Of a stretch of 64,000 bases of DNA, positions 33,756 to 42,706 are shown piece by piece. Origin of the DNA: Paractinoplanes atraurantiacus. Its GTDB lineage: Bacteria > Actinomycetota > Actinomycetes > Mycobacteriales > Micromonosporaceae. How positions within the stretch are numbered: position 1 is the first letter of the stretch; each line of letters opens with the position of its first letter. Where the stretch lies: the NCBI RefSeq assembly GCF_900215205.1, contig NZ_OBDY01000019.1, forward strand, positions 62,001 through 126,000. The letters are read 5' to 3'. The position numbers were made by a program, and so were the translations under genes. Under the pieces are notes generated by a model. That model was not told the DNA's origin, did not search any database, and worked only from the letters and a program-made list of their open reading frames with translations.

Positions 33756-34124
33756 GTGACTACCGAAGTGCCTCCGACCTCCGCCGAGAGGTACGTGGCC
33801 GTCCAGCAGTCCGAGGAGTTCGGAAGGCTGCGCCACATCGTCCGCAGCTTCGTCTTCCCGATGACGGCCGCGTTCTTCCTCTGGTACGCCCTATACGTCC
33901 TGCTCTCCGCGTATGCCCGCGGTTTCATGAGCACCAAGCTCGTCGGCAACATCAACGTGGCGCTGGTCTTCGGCCTGCTCCAGTTCCTCTCGACGTTCCT
34001 GATCGCCTGGTACTACTCGCGCTACGCGGCGCAGAAGATCGACCCGCTGGCCGAGCAGATCTACAACGAGATCGACAGCGGCGAGAAGATCGAGAGCGGC
34101 GACAAGAAGGGGACCGAGGCCTGA
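33756..34124 (+). CDS. DUF485 domain-containing membrane protein
   Basis: A 122-residue protein with two transmembrane helices (FPMTAAFFLWYALYVLLSAYA and VALVFGLLQFLSTFLIAWYY) and the DUF485 end pattern YSRYAAQKIDPLAEQIYNEI. DUF485 proteins precede acetate/monocarboxylate symporter genes throughout bacteria (YjcH of E. coli). The stop overlaps the ATG of the symporter (TGATG), so the two are translationally coupled. GTG 33756 is the start. Its exact job with the symporter is unknown. Confidence 0.92.
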   Translation: MTTEVPPTSAERYVAVQQSEEFGRLRHIVRSFVFPMTAAFFLWYALYVLLSAYARGFMSTKLVGNINVALVFGLLQFLSTFLIAWYYSRYAAQKIDPLAEQIYNEIDSGEKIESGDKKGTEA

Positions 34125-35797
34125 TGGAACCGCACTTCCTCGCCGCCGAGGCCACCGCCTCCTCCTCGCGCGGTCTCACCATCACGCTCTTCCTGGTCTT
34201 CGTCGCGATCACCCTGGGCATCACGATCTGGGCCAGCCGGCAGACCAAGACCGCCACCGACTTCTACGCCGGCGGCCGCCAGTTCTCCGGTTTCCAGAAC
34301 GGCATGGCGATCGGCGGCGACTACATGTCGGCGGCGTCCTTCCTGGGCATCGCCGGCCTGATCGCGCTCTACGGCTACGACGGCTTCCTCTACTCGATCG
34401 GCTTCCTGGTCGCCTGGCTGGTCGCGCTGCTGCTGGTCGCCGAGTACCTGCGCAACGCGGGCCGCTACACGATGGCCGACGTGCTGGCGTTCCGGATGCG
34501 CCAGCGCCCGGTCCGTACGGCGGCCAGCGTCTCCACCATCGTCGTGTCGATCTTCTACCTGATCGCCCAGATGGTCGGCGCCGGCGCGCTCGTGTCGCTG
34601 CTGCTGGGCATCAAGCCGGGTACGACCTTCCTCGGCATGGACGCCGACACGGCCAAGGTCGCCACCATCATCCTGGTCGGCGCTCTGATGATCGTCTACG
34701 TCGTCGTGGGCGGCATGAAGGGCACCACGTACGTCCAGATCGTCAAGGCGTTCATGCTGATGACCGGCGCCCTGCTGATGACGATCCTGGTGCTCGCGCA
34801 CTACAAGTTCAACCTGTCGGACCTGCTCGGCGACGCCGCCGCCCAGTCGGGCAAGGGTGACGCCTTCCTCGAGCCGGGCCTGCGCTACGGCGTCGAGACG
34901 GCGAGCGCGTCGGCCACCTTCTACAGCAAGATGGACCTGCTCTCGCTCGGCATCGCGCTGGTGCTCGGCACGGCCGGCCTGCCGCACATCCTGACCCGGT
35001 TCTACACGGTGCCGACCAGCCGGATCGCCCGCAAGAGCGTGCTTTGGGCGATCGGCATCATCGGCACCTTCTACCTGTTCACCCTGGCCCTCGGCTTCGG
35101 CGCGGCGGCCCTGGTGGGCGGCAAGAACATCACGGCCCAGGACAAGGCCGGCAACACCGCCGCGCCGCAGCTGGCCCAGGCGCTCGGCATCGACTACTTC
35201 GGCGGTGACACCGGCGGGGCGATCCTGCTGGCGGTGATCGCGGCGGTCGCCTTCGCCACGATCCTCGCCGTGGTGGCCGGCCTGACCCTGGCCTCGTCGT
35301 CGAGCCTCGCGCACGACTTCTACGCCAACGTGATCAAGCGCGGTCAGGCGTCCGAGCGGGACGAGGTGCGGGTCGCCCGCATCTCCGCCCTGGTCATCGG
35401 CGCGGTCGCGATCGCGCTCTCGATCTTCGCGCAGAGCCTGAACGTGGCCTTCCTGGTGGCGCTGGCCTTCGCGGTGGCCGCCTCGGCCAACCTGCCGGCC
35501 ATCCTCTACAGCCTGTTCTGGAAGCGGTTCAACACCTCCGGCGCGATGTGGTCGATCTACGGCGGCCTGATCGTGGCCGTGGGCCTGGTCTTCTTCTCGC
35601 CGGTCGTCTCCGGCTCGCCGACGGCCATGTTCCCCGACCACGACTGGCACTGGTTCCCGCTGTCCAACCCGGGTCTCATCTCGATCCCGGCCGGCTTCCT
35701 GGCCGGCTGGATCGGCACGGTCATCTCCAAGGAGTCCGACGCCGACAAGTACGCCGAGCTCGAGGTCCGGTCGCTTACCGGACACGGCGCGCACTGA
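34124..35797 (+). CDS. actP: cation acetate symporter
   Basis: A 557-residue sodium/solute symporter with about 13 transmembrane helices. Landmarks are FYAGGRQFSGFQNGMAIGGD, YMSAASFLGIAGLIALYGYD, GGMKGTTYVQIVKAFMLM, GTAGLPHILTRFYTVPTSR and LTLASSSSLAHDFYANVIKR, all close to ActP. It would import acetate and related short-chain acids with sodium or protons. It is coupled to the DUF485 gene upstream and is followed 12 bases later by a strong hairpin terminator, so this is a closed two-gene operon. Confidence 0.94.
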   Translation: MEPHFLAAEATASSSRGLTITLFLVFVAITLGITIWASRQTKTATDFYAGGRQFSGFQNGMAIGGDYMSAASFLGIAGLIALYGYDGFLYSIGFLVAWLVALLLVAEYLRNAGRYTMADVLAFRMRQRPVRTAASVSTIVVSIFYLIAQMVGAGALVSLLLGIKPGTTFLGMDADTAKVATIILVGALMIVYVVVGGMKGTTYVQIVKAFMLMTGALLMTILVLAHYKFNLSDLLGDAAAQSGKGDAFLEPGLRYGVETASASATFYSKMDLLSLGIALVLGTAGLPHILTRFYTVPTSRIARKSVLWAIGIIGTFYLFTLALGFGAAALVGGKNITAQDKAGNTAAPQLAQALGIDYFGGDTGGAILLAVIAAVAFATILAVVAGLTLASSSSLAHDFYANVIKRGQASERDEVRVARISALVIGAVAIALSIFAQSLNVAFLVALAFAVAASANLPAILYSLFWKRFNTSGAMWSIYGGLIVAVGLVFFSPVVSGSPTAMFPDHDWHWFPLSNPGLISIPAGFLAGWIGTVISKESDADKYAELEVRSLTGHGAH

Positions 35798-35808
35798 CCT
35801 GCGAATAG

Positions 35809-35843
35809 ACGAAGGGGGGAGAGCCGTCCTCTCCCCCCTTCGT
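35809..35843. terminator. strong hairpin terminator after the acetate symporter
   Basis: Perfect 15-bp arms, ACGAAGGGGGGAGAG (35809-35823) and CTCTCCCCCCTTCGT (35829-35843), flank a 5-base loop CCGTC. There is no T-tract, as is usual in high-GC actinobacteria. It separates the symporter operon from the LCP gene at 35900. Confidence 0.85.
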
Positions 35844-35899
35844 GCCGCGTCGGCCGTTAAGACGAGGCGAACGGGCGCGGGGTCCGTAACCTTGCTTTC

Positions 35900-37102
35900 A
35901 TGTCTGCTCCCACCTCTCCGTACGGCAATCAGTCGGGAAGAGCCTCCGTTCCGCCCGCGGGCCGGGCAACGGCACGTCCGTCACGTCCGTCCGGGCCGGG
36001 AGAGGACTGGCCGCCCCGTGGCAACAGCGGTGGCGGCGGTGGCCGCCCGCCCGCCGGCGGCGGCAGTGGCAACTCCTACCGGGGCAACCGCCCGCGGCCG
36101 CGCTGGAAGCGCATCGCCCTGCTGGCCGGCCTGGCGCTCCTGATCATCGCGGTCATCGCCGGCATCTCCCTCTACGGATATGCCCGCGGCCTCGACAAGG
36201 ACCTCAAGCGCACCGACGCCTTCTCCGGCATCTCCACCGACCGCCCGGCCAAGGCGATCGAGGGCGCGCAGAACATCCTTCTGGTGGGCAGCGACTCCCG
36301 TGACCCCGACGCCAAGGACGACGGCGCCGGCAAGTGGCGGGCCGACACGCTGATCCTCATGCACGTCCCCGAGGACCACAAAAGCGCCCAGCTCATCTCG
36401 ATCCCCCGCGACCTGTGGGTGACGATCCCGAAGAGCAACGACGCCGAGTGCTCCGACGGCAGCCGCGCCAAGATCAATGCGGCCTTCGCCTTCGGTGGCC
36501 TGCCCCGGGCCGTGCACACCGTGGAGTGCATGACCGACGTCAAGGTCGACCACGTCATGGCCATCGACTTCGGCGGCTTCAAGGAGGTCACCGACGCGCT
36601 CGGCGGCGTCGACCTCAAGGTCGAGCAGACCATCACGTCGATCCACAAGCCGCACCGGGTGTTCAAAAAGGGCATGATGCACATGAACGGCGAGCAGGCG
36701 CTCGACTGGGTGCGCCAGCGCAAGCAGTTCGCCCGTGGCGACTTCGCCCGCATGCAGCACCAGCAGGAGTTCCTCAAGGCCCTGATGGAAAAGGCGACGA
36801 GCTCCGGCACGATCACCAACCCCGGCAAGCTCAACTCGTTCCTCAAGGCGGTCACGGCCGCCGTCACCGTCGACAACGACTTCTCGCTGACCGACATGGC
36901 CTCCGAGCTGCGCGGCGTCCGCGGCAGCAACCTCACCTTCATCACCAGCCCCAACAAGGGCGCCGACACCATCGGCGGGCAGTCCGTCGTCGTCTCCGAC
37001 CGGGAAAAGGCGCTGGGGCTCTACAAGGCGGTCGCGGCCGACAAGATGAGCGAGTGGATGTCGGCCAACCTGAAGGGGTCGAGCGCCACCGCCGGTGGCT
37101 GA
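35900..37102 (+). CDS. LCP (LytR-CpsA-Psr) family protein
   Basis: A 400-residue membrane-anchored enzyme that attaches polyprenyl-linked glycopolymers to peptidoglycan. A Gly/Pro/Arg-rich cytoplasmic tail of about 70 residues precedes one transmembrane helix (RIALLAGLALLIIAVIAGIS). The LCP domain shows ILLVGSDSRDPDAK, ADTLILMHVPEDH, LISIPRDLWVTIP and LDWVRQRKQFARGDFARMQH, with the arginines and aspartates that bind the pyrophosphate. The rhodanese gene downstream overlaps by 8 bases. With the glycosyltransferases at 14674 and 16895 it fits envelope polymer synthesis. Confidence 0.93.
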   Translation: MSAPTSPYGNQSGRASVPPAGRATARPSRPSGPGEDWPPRGNSGGGGGRPPAGGGSGNSYRGNRPRPRWKRIALLAGLALLIIAVIAGISLYGYARGLDKDLKRTDAFSGISTDRPAKAIEGAQNILLVGSDSRDPDAKDDGAGKWRADTLILMHVPEDHKSAQLISIPRDLWVTIPKSNDAECSDGSRAKINAAFAFGGLPRAVHTVECMTDVKVDHVMAIDFGGFKEVTDALGGVDLKVEQTITSIHKPHRVFKKGMMHMNGEQALDWVRQRKQFARGDFARMQHQQEFLKALMEKATSSGTITNPGKLNSFLKAVTAAVTVDNDFSLTDMASELRGVRGSNLTFITSPNKGADTIGGQSVVVSDREKALGLYKAVAADKMSEWMSANLKGSSATAGG

Positions 37103-37457
37103 CCCCCGTACGCTTAATGCCGTGTTCGGACCCCAAGTGCCCAGCGTGACCGCCGTCGAAGTCGAGGACGGCGCGTACCTTCTCGATGTTCGCGAACCCG
37201 ACGAGTGGGCGGCGGGCCACGCGCCCGGCGCCCACCACGTCCCGATGATGGAGATCCCGGCCCGCGTGGCCGAGGTGCCGACCGATGTCGAGGTCGTGGT
37301 GGTGTGCCGTTCCGGCGGCCGCTCCGGCCAGGTCGTGTCGTACCTCATGGGCAACGGCTGGGACAACGTGCGCAACCTCGACGGCGGCATGAAGTCCTGG
37401 GAGGCTTCCGGCCGCGAGGTTGTCAGTGAGAACGGTCAGCCACCCAGCGTCCTGTGA
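37095..37457 (+). CDS. rhodanese-like domain protein
   Basis: A 120-residue single-domain rhodanese. It has AYLLDVREPDEWAAGHAPGA, the active-site loop VVVCRSGGRSGQVV with the catalytic cysteine, and NLDGGMKSWEASG. Such proteins handle protein persulfides or sulfur transfer in the cytoplasm. GTG 37095 overlaps the end of the LCP gene by 8 bases; a second GTG at 37122 would give a shorter form. The stop overlaps the start of the glycerophosphodiesterase gene. Confidence 0.9.
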   Translation: MADPRTLNAVFGPQVPSVTAVEVEDGAYLLDVREPDEWAAGHAPGAHHVPMMEIPARVAEVPTDVEVVVVCRSGGRSGQVVSYLMGNGWDNVRNLDGGMKSWEASGREVVSENGQPPSVL

Positions 37458-38251
37458 GTAATTACCGTCCTTTGGTCTTCGCGCACCGTGGCGGCGGTGA
37501 CGCGCTGCCCGAGCACACCCTCGGGGCCTATCTCCAGGCGCTGAAGGACGGTGTGGACGGGCTCGAGTGCGACGTCCGGCTGACCCGCGACGGCCACCTG
37601 GTCTGCGTGCACGACCGGCGGCTGGGCCGCACCAGCAACGGCCGCGGCCTGGTCAGCACCAAGACCCTCGCCGAGCTCGACTCGCTCGACTTCGGCTCGT
37701 GGCACCCCGGTTATCCGGTCGACGAGGAGCCACTGCCCGATCTGACCCGGCTGCTCACCCTCGACCGGCTGCTGGAAGCGGTGCGTGACAGCGGCCGGCA
37801 GGTGCGGCTACTCATCGAGACCAAGCACCCGTCACGCTACGGCGCCGAGGTCGAGCGGCGGCTCGTGCAGATGCTGCGCCGGCACGGTCTGGCCGAGCAG
37901 CGTCCCGACGACCCCGTCCGGGTGACGGTGATGTCGTTCGCGGCGCTGGCCCTGCGCCGCGTCCGGGCCCAGGCGCCGACGATCCCGACGGTCTACCTCG
38001 TCGAGCTGCTGCCGCCGGGCGTCGGCGTGACCCGGGGCCGGCTGCCGTTCGGCGCGCGCATCGCCGGGCCGGGCGTCGGGCTCGTACGGGCCCGGCCGGG
38101 CCTGATCCCCGCCATCCGGGCCGCCGGGCATCAGGCGTACATCTGGACCGTGAACGAGAAAGCCGACCTCGACCTGGTGCTGGAGCACCGAGTGGACGGC
38201 GTGATCACCGACCGGCCGCGCTTCGTTCTCGATCGTCTCGCCGAAATGTGA
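37454..38251 (+). CDS. glycerophosphodiester phosphodiesterase
   Basis: A 265-residue TIM-barrel enzyme that splits glycerophosphodiesters into glycerol-3-phosphate and an alcohol. The catalytic pair is in AHRGGGDALPEHTLGAY (H11, E20), metal ligands in GLECDVRLTRDGHLVCVHD (E38, D40, H53), and the barrel closes with IWTVNEKADLDLVLEHRVDGVITDRP. There is no signal peptide, so it acts in the cytoplasm. GTG 37454 overlaps the rhodanese stop. LCP, rhodanese and this gene are one overlapping chain. Confidence 0.93.
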   Translation: MSNYRPLVFAHRGGGDALPEHTLGAYLQALKDGVDGLECDVRLTRDGHLVCVHDRRLGRTSNGRGLVSTKTLAELDSLDFGSWHPGYPVDEEPLPDLTRLLTLDRLLEAVRDSGRQVRLLIETKHPSRYGAEVERRLVQMLRRHGLAEQRPDDPVRVTVMSFAALALRRVRAQAPTIPTVYLVELLPPGVGVTRGRLPFGARIAGPGVGLVRARPGLIPAIRAAGHQAYIWTVNEKADLDLVLEHRVDGVITDRPRFVLDRLAEM

Positions 38252-38307
38252 CGCACGACACTCCGAGGCCCTGCCCAAAGACAGGGAAGCGAGGCAAACT
38301 CGCAAGC

Positions 38308-39492
38308 ATGCCGGACCGCCCCGACTACAGCGCGCTGACACGAGGTCAGATCGCCCTCCTCGACCGGATCAACGCCGGCGAGACCGGGCTGCCCACGCTG
38401 CACCAGGTCGTCCGGCTGGCCCAGGAGGCGCTGGGCGGCCGCGGGGCCGGCTTCGCCGAGTACGCGCCCGACCACGGCCGCATCATCGCGGCCACCGGCG
38501 CCTGCGCGCCCGCCATCGGCCGCCGGGTCGACCGCGCCGACTCCCGCCTGCGCGGCGGCCGCACGCTGCTCATCCCGCTCGACTCGCTCAACGACGAGTT
38601 CGCCAAGCATGTCGAGGGCGGCGACGTGCGCCGCATGCTCGGCGCCCGCTGCGAGGTGGGCGACGCCATCGTCGGCTCCCTGCACGTCTATTTCGGCGAT
38701 GGCGACGGCGAGCCCGGCCCGGAGCACCACGCGGTGCTGGAGCTGCTCGCCGCGCACGTGGGGCGGCTCTACGCGGCCCGCGCGGGCCTGCCGGTGCACA
38801 GCTCCACCCGCCAGGACGCCCGCGACCTCTGGGTCGCCGTCACCAGCCACGAGCTGCGGACGCCGGTCACGGTCATCAAGGGGTACGCGGACACGCTGAC
38901 CAACCACTGGGACTCGCTCGGCGAGGACGGGCGCCAGGAAGCGGTCCGGATCATCGGCACCCGGGCCGGCGAGCTGGCCCGGCTGGTCGACCGCCTGCTC
39001 TCCGCGGCCAGCGCCGACGGTGAGATCGGCGGTTCGCCGGCCGGCCCGTTCGACCTGCCCGAGACGCTGCGGGGCGCGGTCGAGGAGCTGCCGGCCGACC
39101 TGCGCCGGCGCATGCTGATCGGCAACCTTCCGGCGGAGCTTCCGAAGGCGTACGGGGAAAAAGACTCGATCGCGACGATCTTGACCGAGCTCACCACGAA
39201 CGCCGACAAATATTCGCCACCCGACTCGCTGATCGAGCTGTGCGCCGGCGCCGACGAGGAGACGCTGCGCTTCCGGGTCTCCGATCGGGGCGCCGGCATC
39301 AAGCCCGAGCACGTCGAGCGGGCCTTCGAGCGCTACTGGCAGGCCGAGTCCGGCGACCGGCAGCATCACCCCGGCGCCGGCCTGGGGCTCTACCTCGTGC
39401 GCCGGCTCGTCGAGCGGCAGCACGGCTGGGTCTCGCTGCGCCCCCGCGAGGGCGGCGGCACCACGGCCGAGGTCCGTCTCCCGCGAGCCTGA
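38308..39492 (+). CDS. cytoplasmic sensor histidine kinase (GAF-like, HisKA, HATPase)
   Basis: A 394-residue kinase without transmembrane helices. The first 170 residues look like a GAF-type sensory domain (VGDAIVGSLHVYFGDGDGEP). The HisKA motif is VAVTSHELRTPVTVIKGYAD, and the ATPase part has ILTELTTNADKYSPPDSLIE, SDRGAGIKPEH and GAGLGLYLVRRLVERQHGW. No response regulator is adjacent, so it is an orphan kinase. ATG 38308 was chosen; an earlier GTG would overlap the phosphodiesterase gene. The signal is unknown. Confidence 0.9.
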   Translation: MPDRPDYSALTRGQIALLDRINAGETGLPTLHQVVRLAQEALGGRGAGFAEYAPDHGRIIAATGACAPAIGRRVDRADSRLRGGRTLLIPLDSLNDEFAKHVEGGDVRRMLGARCEVGDAIVGSLHVYFGDGDGEPGPEHHAVLELLAAHVGRLYAARAGLPVHSSTRQDARDLWVAVTSHELRTPVTVIKGYADTLTNHWDSLGEDGRQEAVRIIGTRAGELARLVDRLLSAASADGEIGGSPAGPFDLPETLRGAVEELPADLRRRMLIGNLPAELPKAYGEKDSIATILTELTTNADKYSPPDSLIELCAGADEETLRFRVSDRGAGIKPEHVERAFERYWQAESGDRQHHPGAGLGLYLVRRLVERQHGWVSLRPREGGGTTAEVRLPRA

Positions 39493-39530
39493 AAAGACAC
39501 GGGGCGGTTCAGCGCCTAGGCTGTGTCGCC

Positions 39531-40412
39531 GTGAGCAAGCGTCGCAACCAACGCCAGTCGTCCGCACCCAAACGCGAGAAGGTGCGGGACATCTTCGTCG
39601 CCCGGCCGTTCGAGGGCATGGCCGACGAGCCGGAGTGGATCGCGTTGCGCGAGCTCGTTCCGGCCGCGTCCGCGCCGCTGACCCTCAAGCCCGAGATCAT
39701 CGAGGAGTACGGGGACCGCCCGATCACCCTCTCGACGGTCCTCCCGATGGCCTGGCCGGCGATGACGCGCCAGGACGGGCGGGTCTTCATCGGTCTCCAG
39801 CGGCACGTCCAGTCCGGTGACGTCTCCCGCGACCTCGCGGTGGCGATCCTGAGCGCGCTGCGCACCGAGCCCGGCGACACGGTGTCGGTGCCGGCCCTGC
39901 CCGGCGAGGGCCCGCGCCTGCAGGACGTGCTGGTCGACGGCCCGCTCGAGATCACCATGCACGACGGCTTCGAGTACTGGCTCGACGCCGAGCAGGCCGA
40001 GGACCCGAACGTGAAGGCGTCCCTCGAACGGGCGAACGCCTCGATCTACCCGACCGTGCGCCTGCAGAGCGCCCACGCGGCGTACTGGTGCCGGGTCGCC
40101 CCCGACAAGGGTCACGTCCGCTGGGTACTGCCCGAGGCGGAGGACAAGGCGCTCGACGCGCTGGCCCGCCTCTCGGCCTCCGGCGACCTGCTGCTGGGCG
40201 AGAACACCAAGTTCGCCGGCATGTTCCGGGCCCACGGCCTGCTCGTGCCCGTCTGGGACATCCCGGGCGAGGGCGAGGGTGCCGACTGGGAGGCCCCGCT
40301 GGCCGACTTCGCCAAGCGCTACGCCGACATCCTGGCCGAGACGGGCCCGCTGGACCCCGACGCCCGCCGCGCCAAGCAGGGCTTGATCGGCCGCCAGCTG
40401 ACCTTGCGCTGA
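39531..40412 (+). CDS. DUF5926 family protein
   Basis: A 293-residue cytoplasmic protein of an actinobacterial family of unknown function. It begins with a basic SKRRNQRQSSAPKREKVRDI and continues with ARPFEGMADEPEWIALRELV, DRPITLSTVLPMAWPAMTRQ and DGFEYWLDAEQAEDPNVKAS. The starting region resembles SEC-C-associated proteins, but no zinc motif is visible. GTG 39531 is the start. The GH16-like gene begins 2 bases after the stop. Confidence in family is good; role unknown. Confidence 0.85.
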   Translation: MSKRRNQRQSSAPKREKVRDIFVARPFEGMADEPEWIALRELVPAASAPLTLKPEIIEEYGDRPITLSTVLPMAWPAMTRQDGRVFIGLQRHVQSGDVSRDLAVAILSALRTEPGDTVSVPALPGEGPRLQDVLVDGPLEITMHDGFEYWLDAEQAEDPNVKASLERANASIYPTVRLQSAHAAYWCRVAPDKGHVRWVLPEAEDKALDALARLSASGDLLLGENTKFAGMFRAHGLLVPVWDIPGEGEGADWEAPLADFAKRYADILAETGPLDPDARRAKQGLIGRQLTLR

Positions 40413-40414
40413 CC

Positions 40415-41149
40415 GTGCTGGACGAGCGGTTCACCTCTGCGGAGCTGGACCGCTCTGTCTGGGTTCCGTGGTATTTGCCGCATTGGAGCTCTCGGACGCG
40501 GTCGGCGGCGACCTATGAAGTGGGCGGCGGGGAGCTTCGGCTGAGCATCCCCGCCGACCAGCCGCTGTGGGCCGAGGGCATTCATGAGACGCCGCTGCGC
40601 GTCTCCGGCATCCAGAGCGCCAACTACTCCGGGTCGGTCGGCAGCACGGTCGGCGGCCAGCCGTTCCGCGACGGGCTCGAGGTCCGCGAGGAGCAGGGGG
40701 AGTTCTGGGGCGTCACGCCCCTCTACAGCGACGTCGAGATCACCATGCGGGGCGTCATCACGCCGTGGTCGATGGTCGCGTTCTGGCTCGCCGGCGTCGA
40801 GACCGCCCCCGAGCTGTCCGGCGAAATCTGCGTGATGGAGGTCTTCGGGACCGCCCCGCACGAGATCGGCATGGGCTTGCATCGCTTCCGCGATCCCAAC
40901 CTGACCGAGGACTGGGGAACGGTCACGCATTCGTTGGACATTTCCGACTTTCACACGTACGGCGTGAAGTGGCGCCGGGAGTCACTCGCCTTCACGATCG
41001 ACGGCGAGGTCGTCAAGCGCGTCGACCAGGCCCCGCAGTATCCGATGCAGCTCCAGATCGCCGTCTTCGACTTCCCCGACCGGGCCGACCTGGTCGACGG
41101 GCCGGTCCCGGTCCCCGAGCTGATTGTCTCCCGCGTCACCTGCTCCTAG
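40415..41149 (+). CDS. GH16-like family protein with altered catalytic motif
   Basis: A 244-residue jelly-roll protein resembling glycoside hydrolase family 16 (beta-glucanases, including actinobacterial intracellular homologues). Sequence: YEVGGGELRLSI, SGEICVMEVFGTAPHEIGMG and DFHTYGVKWRRESLAFTIDG, the last being a highly typical GH16 strand pair. The catalytic motif is usually E-x-D-x-x-E; here it is E137-I-C139-V-M-E142, so the central aspartate is replaced by cysteine while both glutamates remain. No signal peptide is present. GTG 40415 starts 2 bases after the DUF5926 stop, suggesting cotranslation. Confidence 0.82.
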   Translation: MLDERFTSAELDRSVWVPWYLPHWSSRTRSAATYEVGGGELRLSIPADQPLWAEGIHETPLRVSGIQSANYSGSVGSTVGGQPFRDGLEVREEQGEFWGVTPLYSDVEITMRGVITPWSMVAFWLAGVETAPELSGEICVMEVFGTAPHEIGMGLHRFRDPNLTEDWGTVTHSLDISDFHTYGVKWRRESLAFTIDGEVVKRVDQAPQYPMQLQIAVFDFPDRADLVDGPVPVPELIVSRVTCS

Positions 41150-41158
41150 CCGGAAGGG

Positions 41159-41230
41159 CTCCCGCCTTCAGCCGCGCGATCCCCGCCCTTAGCCGAGCGA
41201 CTCCCGCCCTCAACTGAGCGACTCCCGCTC
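41159..41230. repeat. 21-bp imperfect tandem repeat overlapping the arcA 3' end
   Basis: CCCGCC begins at 41161, 41182 and 41203, with a last partial copy (CCCGCT) at 41224, giving a 21-bp period. Units read approximately CCCGCCCTTAGCCGAGCGACT with several substitutions. The array covers the stop codon of the arginine deiminase gene (TGA at 41212-41210). Confidence 0.8.
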
Positions 41231-42406
41231 GATCGGGCAGCTCATGCACCGAGGGCCGCCTCGGCCGCTGCCGAGCTCGCTGCCGCTGATCCGCACGACC
41301 TCGATGCCGGCCCGCTCCAGCTGGGCGTTGGTTTCGACATTTCGCTCATAAGCCACACAGAGCCGAGGGCCGATGGCGAGGGTGTTGTTGCCGTCGTCCC
41401 ACTGCTCGCGCTCGGCGGTGACGGGGTCCAGACCGGTGTCTATTATCCGCAACCGGTCGATTCCCATCGCCTCGGCCGCCGCCTCGAGGAACGGCCTCGG
41501 CCCCCGCGCCCGCGGCTCGCCGTCGGCGTCCGCCTTCACGGTGTAGGCCTGCAGGGTGTCGGCGATGTTCGGATACATGACCACGGCGTCGACGTCGACC
41601 ATCGTGCAGACCGTGTCCAGGTGCATGGTGGCGCGCTCCTGGGCGATCGGCACGGCCAGGATGGTGTGCGCGAGCCCGGCCGCGAAGACCCGGCGGGCCA
41701 GCCGCTCGGCGCCGGCCGGGGTGGTGCGCTCGCCGACACCGATGGCGAGCACGTTCGGCGCCAGCAGCAGCACGTCGCCGCCCTCGAGGTGCTCCAGCCC
41801 GGGGTCGTAGAGCAGCTCGGCCCCGGCGAAGCGCGGGTGGTAGCGGTAGATCGCCTGGGTGAGCGTCGTCTCCCGGTTGCGGGCCGGCATCGCGAGGCTG
41901 GTGACCGCCACGTGTTCACGCACCCAGACCGAGGAGTCGCGGGTGAACAGCAGGTTGGGCAGCGGGTCGATCACGAAGTCGTGGCGGTCCATGAGCTCGT
42001 AGACCAGGCCGCCCGGCCCCGGTTTCAGCTCCTCGTGGGCCAGCCCGGCCATCAGCACGTCGGCCAGGCGCCGCGGGTCCTGGTCGGCCAGATACCGTCC
42101 CACGCTGTCGCGGAGGGTGTCGCCGAGCCGGCGGTCGGCCAGCACCCCGGCGGTCAGCTCCTCGCGGGCCTCGGCGACGGCGAGCGTCTCGGCCAGCAGC
42201 TCACCGAGGTAGAGCACCTCCACGCCGCGTTCACGCAGGGCGGCCGCGAAGGCGTCGTGCTCCTCCTGCGCCCGCCCGACCCACGGAATCGCATCGAAAA
42301 GCAGCGAATCGTTATTCCTAGGGGTCAATCGGGCCAATTCGGGTCCGGGCCGGTGCAGAAGCACCGTGCGGAGCCTGCCCACCTCGCTGTCGACGTAGTG
42401 CGCCAC
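41210..42406 (-). CDS. arcA: arginine deiminase
   Basis: A 398-residue guanidino-modifying enzyme converting arginine to citrulline and ammonia. Landmarks are [27 protein letters not shown] (in part), [25 protein letters not shown] with the substrate-binding region, [13 protein letters not shown] with the catalytic histidine, and the C-terminal catalytic cysteine C387 in GPRCMSCPI. Length matches the family. No arcB (ornithine carbamoyltransferase), arcC or arcD neighbour is present, so the usual energy-yielding pathway is not encoded here. The 3' end carries a 21-bp repeat. Confidence 0.95.
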   Translation of the reverse strand: MAHYVDSEVGRLRTVLLHRPGPELARLTPRNNDSLLFDAIPWVGRAQEEHDAFAAALRERGVEVLYLGELLAETLAVAEAREELTAGVLADRRLGDTLRDSVGRYLADQDPRRLADVLMAGLAHEELKPGPGGLVYELMDRHDFVIDPLPNLLFTRDSSVWVREHVAVTSLAMPARNRETTLTQAIYRYHPRFAGAELLYDPGLEHLEGGDVLLLAPNVLAIGVGERTTPAGAERLARRVFAAGLAHTILAVPIAQERATMHLDTVCTMVDVDAVVMYPNIADTLQAYTVKADADGEPRARGPRPFLEAAAEAMGIDRLRIIDTGLDPVTAEREQWDDGNNTLAIGPRLCVAYERNVETNAQLERAGIEVVRISGSELGSGRGGPRCMSCPIERESLS

Positions 42407-42706
42407 AACCCGACCGTACTCCGCAGTCGATCTCCCAGCACTCCTCGCGGTTGTTCGATGACGTTCGGTCTAGATCATGAGACACCTGTGCATGAACCCG
42501 GCGCGCCGACTAACTTTGTCCGAGAACCAGTCGAACAGGGGAACGGGCGCCAAGATGCACCATCCGCAAGAAGTCGCGATGCGTGAATGCGGCATTCATC
42601 CCCACTCACTCCCCTTTCTTTCCGCCCTGGTGTCTTGCTTCCGTAGGGGGTCGAGCACTTACGGTAGTGAAAAGAGAGCCCGAAGGACCTTTTGCCGGAG
42701 GTCGAA
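42407..42706. other. 300-base divergent intergenic region
   Basis: No gene that I can support. Short open frames (for example from ATG 42478) have no recognisable similarity. On the plus strand TTGCTT at 42635-42640 and TACGGT at 42660-42665 form a weak promoter candidate (19-base spacing) for the gene at 42707. On the minus side nothing beyond the arcA start is clear. Confidence 0.4.
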
